This document shows positions 46,487 to 56,987 of a stretch of DNA of 64,000 nucleotides, piece by piece. Where the stretch lies: assembly GCA_036245805.1 (NCBI GenBank), contig BTRK01000003.1:8432001-8496000 (forward strand), written 5' to 3'. Numbering within the stretch: the first letter of the stretch is position 1; every line of letters starts with the position of its first letter. The stretch comes from Pristionchus mayeri. Taxonomy: Eukaryota; Nematoda; Chromadorea; Rhabditida; Neodiplogasteridae. A program made the position numbers and the translations under genes. The notes beneath the pieces were generated by a model. That model was not told the origin of the DNA. It did not search any database and saw only the letters and a program-made list of their open reading frames with translations.

Positions 46487-46600
46487 ACTTGTCATCTGAA
46501 ACCTACGCAAAAGGCTTCAAAAAATTCCAAATACGATCACATCAATTGCAATCCAAACTGCAACCCAAATTGACCGTTGCAAATTCAAGTATCTTCCGCG

Positions 46601-46665
46601 ATGCCTAATCTCACTTTGCATCCGCTCTGGCACACGGTGATGCCCGACTATCAGCACCATAGTTG
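46601..46665 (+). pseudogene. decoy copy of chemoreceptor exon 1
   Basis: ATG 46601 begins MPNLTLHPLWHTVMPDYQHH, nearly identical to the first 20 residues of the receptor at 47874. The similarity then stops and the frame loses its transmembrane character. It lies 1.27 kb upstream in the same orientation. It is a truncated duplicate of exon 1. Confidence 0.85.
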
Positions 46666-47226
46666 CCCATCACAAAACCCCTATTTATGGTTGCCCACTC
46701 CCCTTAAATCAAGGGCGTTAGTGCGTAGTAGTGATGTGCAAGCGAAAACCGATATATCATACTGGAGTAATTAGCTATGCGATATGAGGCCGTTTGCCTA
46801 AGAATCGAAAAATGTTGCGTGGGGGCAGGTACAGTGAAATTTCGAAAACATGTGGAAAGGGGTTTTCAAGGGTGCTGATCTCCATGGTATGCTTCATTTT
46901 GCTCCAAACCGACCGGTGCAGCCGGGCTGCAAGTATGCTATTTTAAGTTGTTGATTAATAACTCAAAAGTACATAATCGATCTGAACGAAATTTTCACAG
47001 TAGGTGCATTTGATCATGAAGAATAAGATTAAGTTCAGGGAAGAACATAAGTCTCGAGACAAATATTCGAAAATCGTTTTCTCGAATACCACGAAAAAGG
47101 TAAATGCGAGAATGGCATATATCGAAGCGCCTCGTCGAGACGATCATTTTTCGTATACTATGTGTGGGGTTTGCAGGAGTCGCTTTTTTGCCTCATCCCA
47201 TTTTCTCTGCGATTCCTCCCCCCAAC
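46666..47226. other. spacer, no supported gene
   Basis: An open frame from about 47004 (MKNKIKFREEHKSRDKYS..) lacks recognised motifs and runs into the inverted-repeat element at 47227, so it is not called a gene. Confidence 0.35.
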
Positions 47227-47368
47227 GCCGCTCACCGATGTGCGACGAACAACAGTTTGAAATGAGTTTCACTTCGACATAAGGATGAATGATCTTCGTG
47301 ATAATTCACCCCTATGCAAAATGTGAAACATATTACAATTCGTTGTTTATCGCGCATCGGTGAGCGGC
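47227..47368. mobile_element. 142-bp hairpin MITE
   Basis: GCCGCTCACCGATGTGCG is mirrored by CGCGCATCGGTGAGCGGC, followed inward by CGAACAACAG and GTGAAAC/GTTTCAC pairing. It is non-coding, and target duplication is not clear. Confidence 0.75.
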
Positions 47369-47610
47369 TTTTTTTCAGAATGAGAGGGATGGGCCTGCCA
47401 CACAAATGAGCTTCCCCCCCCCTTTGACATGCTGTGTATCATAATACCAGAAATGAGTGGAAAATATCGGAATAATATCGTTATCGTTTGCACAACTCTA
47501 GTGCATAGCCATCAAAAGGAAAGTCATGACTTGAAACAACCCCCCCGCCAGAGTTGGGCAACTACGATGACTGTTCCGGCCTCACCTTCCATCTGAACCC
47601 TCATTTTTAT

Positions 47611-47864
47611 TAAAGTCGGATTATCAGCAAAATCGTGCCTAGTTGAAATATGTTTCAAAAAGGGAGACAACTCTCTTCAAGTCGCCTGCTATCTCACTCG
47701 TTGCCTGTGCGTCAGGGTCAATTTTTACTGCTTTATTAGGGCCAAAACTCAATTCTAAATAAACATTTCAAAATCGGAATTTCGAAAATGAGTTAAGGTT
47801 TATAATTGTCTCGTAACTGCGTTGTCAGTTTGTTCTGGCTAGTTTTGGTGATAGTTACGCTTTA
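47611..47864. mobile_element. TAAAGC-family MITE, copy 1
   Basis: About 254 bp with imperfect ends TAAAGTCGGATTATCAGCAA and TTGGTGATAGTTACGCTTTA. The interior GTTGCCTGTGCGTCAGGGTC and the GTCTCG..ACTGCGTTGTCAGTTT motif are shared with copies at 49353 and 55900. The right end stops 9 bp before the receptor ATG at 47874, so it supplies the immediate 5' leader. Confidence 0.85.
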
Positions 47865-47873
47865 AGGGATCGA

Positions 47874-49194
47874 ATGCCGAATCTCACTCTGCATCCCCTC
47901 TGGCACACGGCGATGCCCGCCTTCCAGCACGCGATCGCGATAGTCACGCACTGCCTGTCCGTCCTTGCCCTCTATCTGATGATCAGAAAAACGCCGCAGG
48001 CAGGACGCGCCTTTGCGCGATATCTGATCGTGCTCCAGGTTTGTAATTGGGTTCCGGAATTGTCAGAACTAGGGTTCTCTTATTGGAAAATGTTAGCATA
48101 ATTTTCAGATATGTTTTATGTACACTACATAGGCCTTATAGATAGTGCAGATGAAACATATCTGAACATGATACTAAAATTTTCCAATAAAAGAACCCTA
48201 GTCACTACTCTTTTCGCAATTGCATGTCTATTGTACATTAAACATGTCCCACATGATCCAACATTTGCCCAATTCCGGAACCCTAGTCTGTCCATCTACG
48301 GCATTATTTCGTGTTTTTTTTAGAATGGTGAATATTGATTCATTCAGATTTCCATTACTCTCGTTGACCTGCAGTTCGGGTTGATCAGTTCGGCGATCGC
48401 CCTGTATCCCATTCCGGGCGGGCTCTGCAATGGCATTCTGTGCACTGTGTTCGACTTTACAGGCCATTTCGGCATTGTGAGTTGAGATTATATAAGTTTT
48501 TTTGGGTGTTTAGGGCATTGTTGTATCCTTTTCGGGGCTATAGCACATGCCCGAAATTTAATGATACCATTTCTAGACGCTCGTTTTCCTAACGATGTCA
48601 TATGTGGCTGCAGCGCTCATCTTATGCTTCCATTCCAAATATATTACCATCCTAGAGATGGCGAAGCATCGACCGGTTTCGGTTAGGAATCTAATTGTTT
48701 CTTGTAATCAATTGAGTATCAGATCGCTAATCGTTGCGCCTTTATTTACGTAATTTATACCATCCCTGGATGCATGCAATTTGGATTGTATCGAAATATC
48801 GACGGAGGACCGGAATTTATCCGAAAAGTAAGAAATCTAAATTACTGTTTTCCTTTTCATACATTTCCTGTTGGTTCATGAGGTTATGGTATGCTCAGAA
48901 AAAATCTTGAAAATTGATCAAACTTTATGAGAACCTAAATCAGAATAAATATTTTCCGTACTTCTTTGCAGAAATAGAAATATCTTTATACTATCTATTC
49001 GAAGACACGACATACCATGCCTTTGCCTATGACTTATCAGCGGATCCCATATACACAATACTATTCGCATCTGTATCTATCAGTGTATGGCAAATGAAAA
49101 CTACTCATCTTTGTTAACATTTTAGATGACGACTCTCTCTGGAATAATTGGCGTGTACTTAGTAGTGGGAACATTCTACCTACTATCCGAGCAG
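47874..49194 (+). CDS. nematode 7TM chemoreceptor (Srh/Sri-like), probably broken
   Basis: Exons 47874-48038, 48348-48476, 48577-48681 and 48723-48827 are each phase 0 and read MPNLTLHPLWHTAMPAFQHA, then FARYLIVLQ/ISITLVDLQFGLI, ALYPIPGGLCNG and TLVFLTMSYVAAALIL. FGLYRNIDGGPEFIRK ends exon 4. The YPIPGG.C.G motif and TM2-TM4 order fit the Str/Srh/Sri group. Exon 5 (48972-49084, EISLYYLFEDTTYHAF..) and exon 6 (49126-49194, TTLSGIIGVYLVVGTFYLL, TM5) are clearly homologous. However, the exon 4 to 5 junction is out of phase by one base: phase 0 reads AAA TAG. TM6-TM7 are not convincingly found. It is therefore probably a pseudogene or carries a sequencing or assembly indel. A miniature element abuts the ATG. 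Confidence 0.72.
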
Positions 49195-49352
49195 GTGAGC
49201 CATGATGCTATTTATTTCAATTAGCAATTAATTGTTTCGTTAATTAAGCGCGCAGTAATGAGCGACAATACACGCAAACTTAAAGCGTAAACTAATGTGG
49301 TTGCTGTTAGTACAGGTGGGTAATCAGAGCCAATCGAGGTAATCTGGCGTAT

Positions 49353-49608
49353 TAAATCAGGATTATCAGCAAAAAAAGCGATAGGTTAAAATATGTTTCA
49401 AAATGGGCGAGCACTCGCTTCAAGTCGCGTGCGCTCTCATTTGTTGCCTGTGCGTCAGGGTCAACTTTCAATGCATAAATGGAACCATAACTCAATTGTG
49501 AATTGAAATTTTCAAATCGAAATTTCGAAAATGAGTTACGCTTTACGATTGACTCGAAACTGCGTTGTCAGTTTTCCCTGGCTAGGTTTGCTGATAGTCT
49601 CGCTTTTA
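49353..49608. mobile_element. TAAAGC-family MITE, copy 2
   Basis: Same orientation and about 256 bp, with TAAATCAGGATTATCAGC and GCTGATAGTCTCGCTTTTA ends and the shared GTTGCCTGTGCGTCAGGGTC core. It lies just 3' of the last firm receptor exon. Confidence 0.85.
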
Positions 49609-49798
49609 AATTTTTTATAATTTTTTTTAGAGAGAATTAAAAAAAATAAAGTTTGCTTGAAAAAAATGGGTCTGTTTAAATTAATTGCGCCTTTCTTTTT
49701 TCCTGACTCTGGTTCCTATGACCATTCAACTCGCGCCTTAAGCAGTTCGGCATATTCAATGATCGCTGGTGTGCTTAATCCCGGTGAGTGTATGCACT

Positions 49799-49846
49799 GG
49801 CACTAGATCGAATGAGAACTATGTCGTCATAGTTCTCATTTGGTTT
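49799..49846. repeat. deleted hairpin MITE (relative of 55691-55780)
   Basis: GGCACTAGATCGAATGAGAA followed by CTATG-TCG-TCATAG and TTCTCATTTGG makes a near-perfect hairpin. The same TIR starts the 90-bp element at 55691 (GGCACTAGGTCGGATGAGAA). This copy has lost the loop and the outer right end. Confidence 0.75.
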
Positions 49847-50035
49847 CCGGAATTTGGACGTCATTGGGCATCATTTAAATCATTCTAAGATATGTTTCAT
49901 GTGCGTTATATATGCGTACTTTATATTGTATGCAATATATCCGAAAGTAATTTAAAATATCCCAATTACACCCCCCCCCCCATCATGTTTTATCAATGTT
50001 GCATGATGTTTCACTTTTCTGACTTTTTTGGATGT

Positions 50036-50427
50036 TGGGGATGGTAAAAAAAGTCCAATCCATTGTCTGAGACAATTCACTCTCCGAGATTTGGGACAAC
50101 AAATTATCTCGGATAATCAATTGTCCGAAATTTGCTGTGGTGAAAGAAGTGAATTGTTATTGGATATTTTTTTCAATATCTTTTGGGTAGGTTTCAGAAG
50201 CACTAAATAGCTTATGAACTCGTTATTTATTTAGAGCACCTGAGACCTACCCGCAAACAAAAAAAATGTCCAATAACACCTCATTTTTTGGGAAATTTAT
50301 TGTCCCAACCATTTTGCTCTCGGACAATAAATTCTCTTATAGGCGAGAATGAGTTTCACTCTCGGACTCATTCCTGTCTTTCACTTCGAGCGCGAAGCGG
50401 TTGGTTCAGACAATTTTGCCATCCCTA
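50036..50427. mobile_element. hAT-like MITE, 392 bp, degenerate TSD
   Basis: Ends TGGGGATGGTAAAA and TTTTGCCATCCCTA are inverted, with further pairing of TTGTCTGAGACAATT-type words and of GGTAGGTTTCAG against CTGAGACCTACC inside. Flanking 8-mers TTGGATGT and ATGTATGT agree at six positions. Confidence 0.7.
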
Positions 50428-50650
50428 ATGTATGTGGTCCGTCTTCGATTTGCCAATTCCTTATGACCTGAATATCCACAATTCTTAGGATATCACGTGT
50501 AATTTCTAAAATGGGGAAATTCAAGGGTGTTATGAAACATATTGAAGAAAACAAAAAAATAGCATTCCGTTCCTACATTCGTATTTGTTGTATTTGAATA
50601 GGATTCTATCCCGAAAAATTGAGCTTTTACAAAGAAAATCATAGTTTCAG

Positions 50651-50749
50651 ACATCAACAACTTCATTTTTTGCTTCCAAATTACTCACGCGTTTTTCACA
50701 CAACAATTTTGATATCTACAACGCCAAGTTATCGCGAGCCTCTAATGTT
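50651..50749 (+). other. candidate orphan exon
   Basis: Between AGTTTCAG and GTGAGT lies an open 33-codon, phase-0 stretch (SFFASKLLTRFSHNNFDIY.., ending LSRASNV). It could be an intracellular-loop exon of the Srh/Sri-like receptor, displaced by three miniature elements in the intron. The match to the family is weak. Confidence 0.3.
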
Positions 50750-51398
50750 GTGAGTATTGCATATTATTAGTATATGATGAGCGTAAGAATTGCGAATAAT
50801 TAAGTTTAGTTGGCGCCGGCTAAGCAAGGATGCCGCTGTGGCCGCAATCGCGCAATCCACTAGTCAGAACGCTTCACGATGAGCCTCACTTGCGGTATCT
50901 CCTATAAAGGTTGTCATCCGATCTCGATAGGTGAAAGAAACAATGACATTGTAATCGGCAATATTGGGGAAGGGGAAATATGACGTTATGATATATCAGA
51001 GAGATAATGCCAGGGTTGGGACTGTTATGAGTCATCATCATCGGCCCTATCATCTTGATGAGGTCATATATGAGACGTGGAGTGGCGCATCCAAATCGCA
51101 TCTTTTGTTTACTCTGATTTTGTTCATTCTCGTATTGTACGATTCCTAATCAGTCCGGTTGCAGTTCCAGCCCGTCCCTAATTTCAAAGAATGGCACATC
51201 AAAAGCGCATAATTTTTTCTCGAGCCCTTCATTCTCATATTGCATGCTCACTAGTTGTTCACCCACCCGTTCCCTAAGATTAATTTTAAAGGGGTGGAAT
51301 TGATTTTGAGTCTGTGAAAAATGAGATGAGCAGTGCATTTCAATCCACTTTCATTCATCATGTGAGATTTATATTCATGTTGGATCTAGCGCAAAATA
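50750..51398. other. spacer containing a copy of a 3' flank
   Basis: About 51303-51370 (TGTGAAAAATGAGATGAGCA, then GTGCATTTC and ATTCATCAT) matches 58372-58430 downstream of the Gly/His-rich gene. No copy of that gene's coding region is visible here. Nothing else is supported. Confidence 0.6.
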
Positions 51399-51720
51399 TT
51401 AGGTTGATACAAAATATTCTTTACGTTTTCAACTTTTCGAGCCATAACCTGCTCCAGCTTTTAAAATGTTTCTGTTGTATTTTTCTGTGATACCTCTCTA
51501 TGTGTGCTCTTCATAGCGCACTTGTGGACATACACGATCAATCAGTATTTTACAGTAATATCATTATGTGGAAGGTGAAATCAATTGTGTTCACCCCATA
51601 ATTTTTCTGAGAGAAACTTACGATCCGTTATCAAGTGTTCTATGGATGCATGCACCCGCACATACTGCCGACACAAAAGAGCGGAAAGTGAGACACTTCT
51701 GCTTTGTTTTAATCAAAGCT
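51399..51720 (+). mobile_element. mariner-like non-autonomous element, copy 2 (truncated)
   Basis: TA then TTAGGTTGATACAAAATATT starts the element. The interior matches the element at 45941-46486 (inverted relative to it), including CTTCATAGCGCACTT and a KCSM...YCRHKRA frame. The right TIR is missing. Confidence 0.65.
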
Positions 51721-51770
51721 TAACGGCTCTGTCTGAATATGCGGGGCCGATGAAAATTCCATCGTCCCCG

Positions 51771-51825
51771 CGGGGCCGTAAATTAGGCTAACGGGGCCGT
51801 AAATGAGGCTAAAGAGGCCGTCAAT
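51771..51825. repeat. 21-bp GC-rich tandem repeat, 2.5 copies
   Basis: GGGGCCGTAAATTAGGCTAA, GGGGCCGTAAATGAGGCTAA and GAGGCCGTCAATTT follow one another after a GGGGCCG..CGGGGCCG stretch. It is non-coding. Confidence 0.75.
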
Positions 51826-52270
51826 TTTTCATGCAACAATGTCATATTGTATAGAGATGATGTAATTTCGTAGTTATGATGCGATATAGTGTCCATTTAA
51901 CATAGTTCGCATAAAAATCGTCAGGAAAGCTTAGGGAAGGTGTATTTCGAGTCCTGTGGATTGCGCCCCTCTAAATTAATACGCAATCGAGGGAAATTTC
52001 GTTCACAAAATTCTCACATGTCATCCATTGGAGCGATAGCTCGACCGTCGATTCAACTCAAAACACAGTTTCACATTTTTGTTGATCACATATGGACTCC
52101 AGCGTCCATATTCCGCAATAAAATTCCGCGGGGAAGGTATCTCACACAAAATTTATGAATTTATATTTCCCCTCATTTGCGGTTTTTCTATCATAGCATT
52201 TCCAGTTTTTATTGTACAGCTTTAGTCAAAACAGAAAAGTTGTTCCTTAAATGTTTTCGCGTTTTTTGAG

Positions 52271-52331
52271 CCCTACCATGAATCGGCTCCCAGCGCACCT
52301 ATGTAGCTCTGGGATCCGATTCATGGTAGGG
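52271..52331. repeat. 61-bp hairpin
   Basis: CCCTACCATGAATCGG at the left pairs with CCGATTCATGGTAGGG at the right, with CTCCCAG/CTGGGAT next to a 15-base loop. It may be a tiny MITE or a palindromic repeat; the flanks share no obvious duplication. Confidence 0.75.
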
Positions 52332-52416
52332 CCGGTTCTGAGACCAAAAAAATCCTAAATGAAGGCACTGAAAAACTTGATACCCAAATTTTTCAGTGAA
52401 TTGGCTCTAGTATATA

Positions 52417-53756
52417 CAGTCGCGCGCATACGTGAGTGGGCACTTTTTGAATTTATTGTAACTTTTTGCTCAGGAAAATGATCAAGCTGAAACTAAAGTA
52501 TGTTGTACCAAATTCATTGGAGATTATAGTCATGCTATGACGGCCATGACGCAATTGCCCCGTTGTTAAGTAGTAATGAGGCAATCAAACTGCACTTTTT
52601 CAAAACGCCATTATTCTTACATGGATTTTTTTCAGCTCGCCAAACTTTCTGAGTTTGTAGATATTGAAGGGGCCTAGCCAGGCAAAAAATTTGAAGTTGC
52701 TGCGCGACCGTATATCTGCTGCAGAGTTGCTGCAAAATCGTGGTCGAAAATTCAGATCTCGGCTCCTAGTCGAGCTGGAGACCCGTTCAAGGTATTAAAA
52801 TGATCGTCATCATGAGTCTAGATGATCCAGTGAATATGAAAACAATATCTCGAAATCTGCCCTCAGGGCATGAAAAAATCACTTTTTTTACATGGCCATT
52901 TTTTGGACTTTCATAACTTTGAAAATAAGTAAAAATCTGGTTTTTGCATAGACTTGTTCATAATAAATTGATGAACTGAATCTTAAATTTTTAGAGCGAT
53001 TGAATATCTCTCCTGCCCGCAGCGTGCGTTTATCGGAGTCAGGTCGGTTACTCGGGTCGGGAAACACCTGTTTATGCGCTCTCGTCGTCTGCACTCTTTC
53101 GTCCATAGGGATAAACAAGGTGTTTCGAGACCCGAGTATGCCTCAGATAAATGCACGCCCCGGGCAGGAGAGTTATTCAATCGCTCTAAAAAGTTGGGAT
53201 TCAGTTCATCAATACATTTCGAACAAGTCTATGCAAAAACCAGATTTTTATCTAACTTATTTTCAAAGTTATGAAAGTCCAAAAAATTGCCATGCAAAAA
53301 AGTGATTTTTTCATGCCCTGAGGGCAGATTTCGAGATATTGTTTTCATATTCACTGGATCATCTAGACTCATGATGACGATCATTTTAATACCTTGAACG
53401 GGTCCCTAGCTCGACTAGGAGCCGAGATCTGAATTTTCGACCACGATTTTGCAGCAACTCTGCATACGGTCGCGCAGCAACTTCATTTGTTTTGCCTGGC
53501 TAGGCCCCTTCAATATCTACAAACTCAGAAAGTTTGGCGAGCTGAAAAAAAATCCATGTAAGAATAATGGCGTTTTGAAAAAGTGCAGTTTGATTGCCTC
53601 ATCACTACTTAACAACGGGGCAATTGCGTCATGGCCAAATAGCATGACCATAATCTCCAATGAATTTGGTACAACATGCTTTAATTTGAGATTGATCATT
53701 TTCCTGGGCAAAAAGTGACGACAAATTCAAAAAGTGCCCACTCATGCGCGCGACTG
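52417..53756. mobile_element. 1.34-kb full-length fold-back element (family A)
   Basis: The ends CAGTCGCGCGCAT and ATGCGCGCGACTG are bordered by TA (52415-52416 and 53757-53758), the Tc1/mariner signature. The whole element is one palindrome of about 670-bp arms with few mismatches. Examples are AAGTGGGCACTTTTTGAATT-type ends, GATGAGGCAATCAAACTGCA variants, CCCTCAGGGCATGAAAAAAT in both orientations and a core GAGTGCAGACGACGAGAGC. Short frames inside are mirror images of each other and are not genes. It is a large non-autonomous element whose single strand folds completely. Confidence 0.92.
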
Positions 53757-53806
53757 TATATCACATGTATCATATCACAGTCAGCTAGGGGAAAATGTCC
53801 CTATCG

Positions 53807-55618
53807 GGAACAATTTTCAAAATATATTTTTATTTTTGCTCATACTATTATGGTAGAATGCTTATGTGATGACTTTATGATTAATCCAGGTCACAGGTCT
53901 CAGAGCCGCCTTTTAGGAATGATCCGGTTTTGAAGCCGGCTATGCTGTATTTCATCTCTCCGATGAGCTACAGAGGTGGCAATAGGTTCAAAAGTTGCGG
54001 AAAATTATTTCCCGAAACTTTTGTGTTGAAAATTAAGGTGTAGATGTAAAGATAAAAAAGTGTGCCCAAAAATTCAAATTTTTCGTTAAGTAAAAAATCG
54101 CCCTACTTTTCCGAGCATACATGACATGGAATTTTATTGCAGATTGTGAAAGCTTGAACACTCTCAATTACCATAAAAATATAAGAGGGGCAACATCAGG
54201 GTGGACTAAGCTCACTGAGAGTGAATGAATCTGGGGAAGTGAGGAATCCGCATTTGGAATTGTCGAATTTCGGCCAGTCGTCGATGAAATCGATCCAAGT
54301 TCGACGGTGTGAAACTATTTATGGATGACACATTAGGGAAACACGGTATAGTTTTGATCGATCTGAAAAATGTGATTTTTCCAACTTCAAAAATCTTCAT
54401 TTTTAAACCCCAAAACTTTAATATTCTAAAGTCCCAATGCGAGAAACCTAGGTGCATTTTGAAGTAGACTTCAACACATAATGGAAAATTGTCATGGAAT
54501 CGTCAACCACTACATTTATATTGGGAACTCATCCTCACGAATAGGCCGCAAAATCAAGGTCGATTTTGTTAAACAATAGTTTCTGACCATGATTTTGAGA
54601 GATCTGATACGATTTGAACTTGTAAAATCAAATTTACCACTGCTTAATCTGAAACAATGGAACACAGGAACATTTAAAAACAAGTCTGATTTTTTTTGAA
54701 AATTTGTGTAACGATAATTTTTGAAATTTGTCAAATTGTAAATTTTAAGATTTTTTGTCATATTTTCATTCAACACTCTATACATTTATTTTACAAGTTT
54801 AAATCGTATCAGATTTCTCAAAATCATTGTCAGAAACTACTGTTTTCCAAAATCGACCTTGATTTTGCGGCATATTCGTGAGAATGAGTTCCCAATATAA
54901 ATGTGGTGGATGACGATTTCATGATAATTTTCCATTAATGTTGAAGTCTACTTCAAAATGCACCTAGGGTTCTCGCATTGGGACATTAGAATATTGAAGT
55001 TTTGGGGTTCAAAAATGAAGATTGTTGAAGTTGGAAAAATCACATTTTTTTCAGATCGATCAAAACTTTGAATATTACCGTGTATCCCTAATGTATCATC
55101 CATAACTAGTTTCACACCGTCGAACTTGGATCGATTTCATCGACGACTGGCCAAAATTCGACAATTCCAAATGCTGATTCCTCACTTCCCCAGATTCATT
55201 CATTCTCAGTGAGCTTAGTCCACCCTGATGTTGCCCCAGTTATATTTTTATGGTAATTGAGAGTGTTCAAGCTTTCATAATCTGCAATAAAATTCCATGT
55301 CATGTATGCTCGGAAAAGTAGGGCGATTTTTTATTTAACGAAAAATTTGAATTTTTGGGCACAATTTTTTATCTTTACATCTACACCTTAATTTTCAACA
55401 CAAAAGTTTCGGGAAATAATTTTCCGCAACTTTTGAACCTATTGCCACCTCTGTAGCTCATCGGAGAGATGAAATACAGCATAGCCGGCTTCAAAACCGG
55501 ATAATTCCTAAAAGGCGGCTCTGAGACCTGTGACCTGGATTAATCATAAAGTCATCACATAAGCATTCTACCATTAAATTATGAGCAAAAATACAAATAT
55601 ATTTTTGAAAATTGTTCC
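53807..55618. mobile_element. 1.8-kb full-length fold-back element (family B)
   Basis: GGGAACAATTTTCAAAATAT at the left is mirrored by ATATTTTTGAAAATTGTTCC at the right. The arms of about 900 bp pair along their length (GACCTGTGACCTGGATTAAT, CCGGCTTCAAAACCGG, GAACTTGGATCGATTTCATC and others) with a centre near 54710. The GGGAACA end and the outer module (CAGAGCCG..TTTTAG..CCGGTTTT..TGTATTTCA) are shared with the element at 60339. It is non-coding and the target duplication is not obvious. Confidence 0.9.
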
Positions 55619-55690
55619 TGCACACACCCACATACGTGTGATATATGCATTCAGCGGAAAGGTGCAAACCTGAATGGGATGAGCTTCAAG

Positions 55691-55780
55691 GGCACTAGGT
55701 CGGATGAGAACTATGACGTCATACCACATTTGATATATAAAATGCGACATGACGTCATAGTTCTCATCCGACCTAGTGCC
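55691..55780. mobile_element. 90-bp hairpin MITE with perfect 8-bp TSD
   Basis: The inverted ends GGCACTAGGTCGGATGAGAA (continuing CTATGACGTCAT) pair over about 32 bp around a 26-base loop. GCTTCAAG is duplicated exactly at both sides (55683-55690 and 55781-55788). The TSD length suggests a hAT-type parent. Confidence 0.93.
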
Positions 55781-55899
55781 GCTTCAAGCAAAGCTTCAAG
55801 CAAGGCAAAGATTGTTTTCTGCAAGAACTTTAGGATTCATAATCATGAACATACAATGAACAGATACATTTACAGCTTCTCAACAGAGATTTGGTGAGT

Positions 55900-56152
55900 T
55901 AAAGCGGGACTATCAGCAAACATAGCCAGGGAAAACTGACAACGAAGTTGCGAGACAATCGTAAACCGTAACTCGGTTTCAAAATTCCGATTTTGAAATC
56001 TCAATTCACAATTGAGCTACGATTCCATTTATGCATTGAAAGTTGACCCTGACGCACAGGCAACAAATGAGAGAGCACGTGACTTAGAGAGAGTGCTCCC
56101 TCATTTTGAAACATATTTCAACCTTTCGCTTTTTGCTGGTAATCCTGCTTTA
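55900..56152. mobile_element. TAAAGC-family MITE, copy 3 (inverted)
   Basis: TAAAGCGGGACTATCAGCAA and TTGCTGGTAATCCTGCTTTA form the best-preserved ends of the family. The core GACCCTGACGCACAGGCAAC is the complement of the core in copies 1 and 2. It sits downstream of, or in a 3' intron of, the EB-module gene. Confidence 0.88.
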
Positions 56153-56199
56153 GTTGAAAATATATTAATGTGATGTAACGAAGATGTACTCTCCAATAC

Positions 56200-56987
56200 C
56201 TGTGTGATGGAGCATCCAGTCATTGAGGGACGATTGAGGCAGTAACCGGACTCAAGCTTGCTGTAATTATTTAGTGTTTTCACATTTTTTACCTTATATA
56301 ATCGAAAGAAAATACTTAAAATTGTTAATTTTTCATTGTAATTTGTACATTTGATTGACTTGTATGAGAACGACACTTACGTTTTGGGATCAGTACATTG
56401 ACAGATCGCATTCATACACTTGGAAGTATCGAGGCACTGCGCCGATGACTGAATGAGCACATTTTCATTTGTTGTTATCAGGGACAAAGGTGATTTTAAA
56501 AAAAATGTAGTTTGTTTATTCCTCATCAATGATGGAACGTTTTGAAGTCGATCGTAGTATTTGTACAATTATAATTGTGTGAATACGCCATGTTTCCGAA
56601 AATTGCCCTAATATTGTCCAATTACGTCCAACAGGAGAACAATATTGAGTACCTGACACGCGTCTCCGGGAGCCGCCAGCGAGAGACACTGACCGTTCAC
56701 GAGCGCCTGGGTTCGAATTAGGATTCTTGGATCTATCTGTTCTTTGGCTACACTGTTTTCCGTGCTCCATCGCGTTATCTTTCTCTGATTAACGTTATAG
56801 AACTAGTTTAAAGCTGCAGATAGATTCAAAGATTCAAATAATGCTGAGACATGCTACCTGCCCGACCCTGCAGTAGCTGGTATTTTTCGGTCCTAAAACA
56901 ATTTTCATTTTTATTAAACGCATTTTTGAGCAGCTCACCCAGGCAGAATGCGGCTGAGAGAAGAGTGAAGAAGAAGAGGAGGTTTAT
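56200..56987 (-). CDS. EB-module Cys-rich secreted protein, start codon reads ATA
   Basis: Exons 56939-56987, 56653-56747, 56381-56448 and 56200-56260 join with consistent phases (1, 0, 2, 0). The first encodes a signal peptide, NLLFFFTLLSAAFCL. The next two give VNGQCLSLAAPGDACQ then SSAQCLDTSKCMNAICQC, the Cys spacing of the nematode EB module. Exon 4 adds LESGYCLNRPSMTGCS. The codon where Met is expected reads ATA (56985-56987). In-frame upstream there is no ATG before a TAA, only two GTG codons. The gene therefore either lost its start, uses a non-AUG codon, or has an unseen 5' exon. The 3' end after exon 4 is not found; a MITE and a fold-back element lie there. The role is probably extracellular; the partner is unknown. 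Confidence 0.72.

Noticed and set aside
52888..53305. Paired open frames in fold-back family A (about 52983-53305)
   Set aside because: The frames on opposite strands are mirror images of the palindrome arms and show no protein motif.
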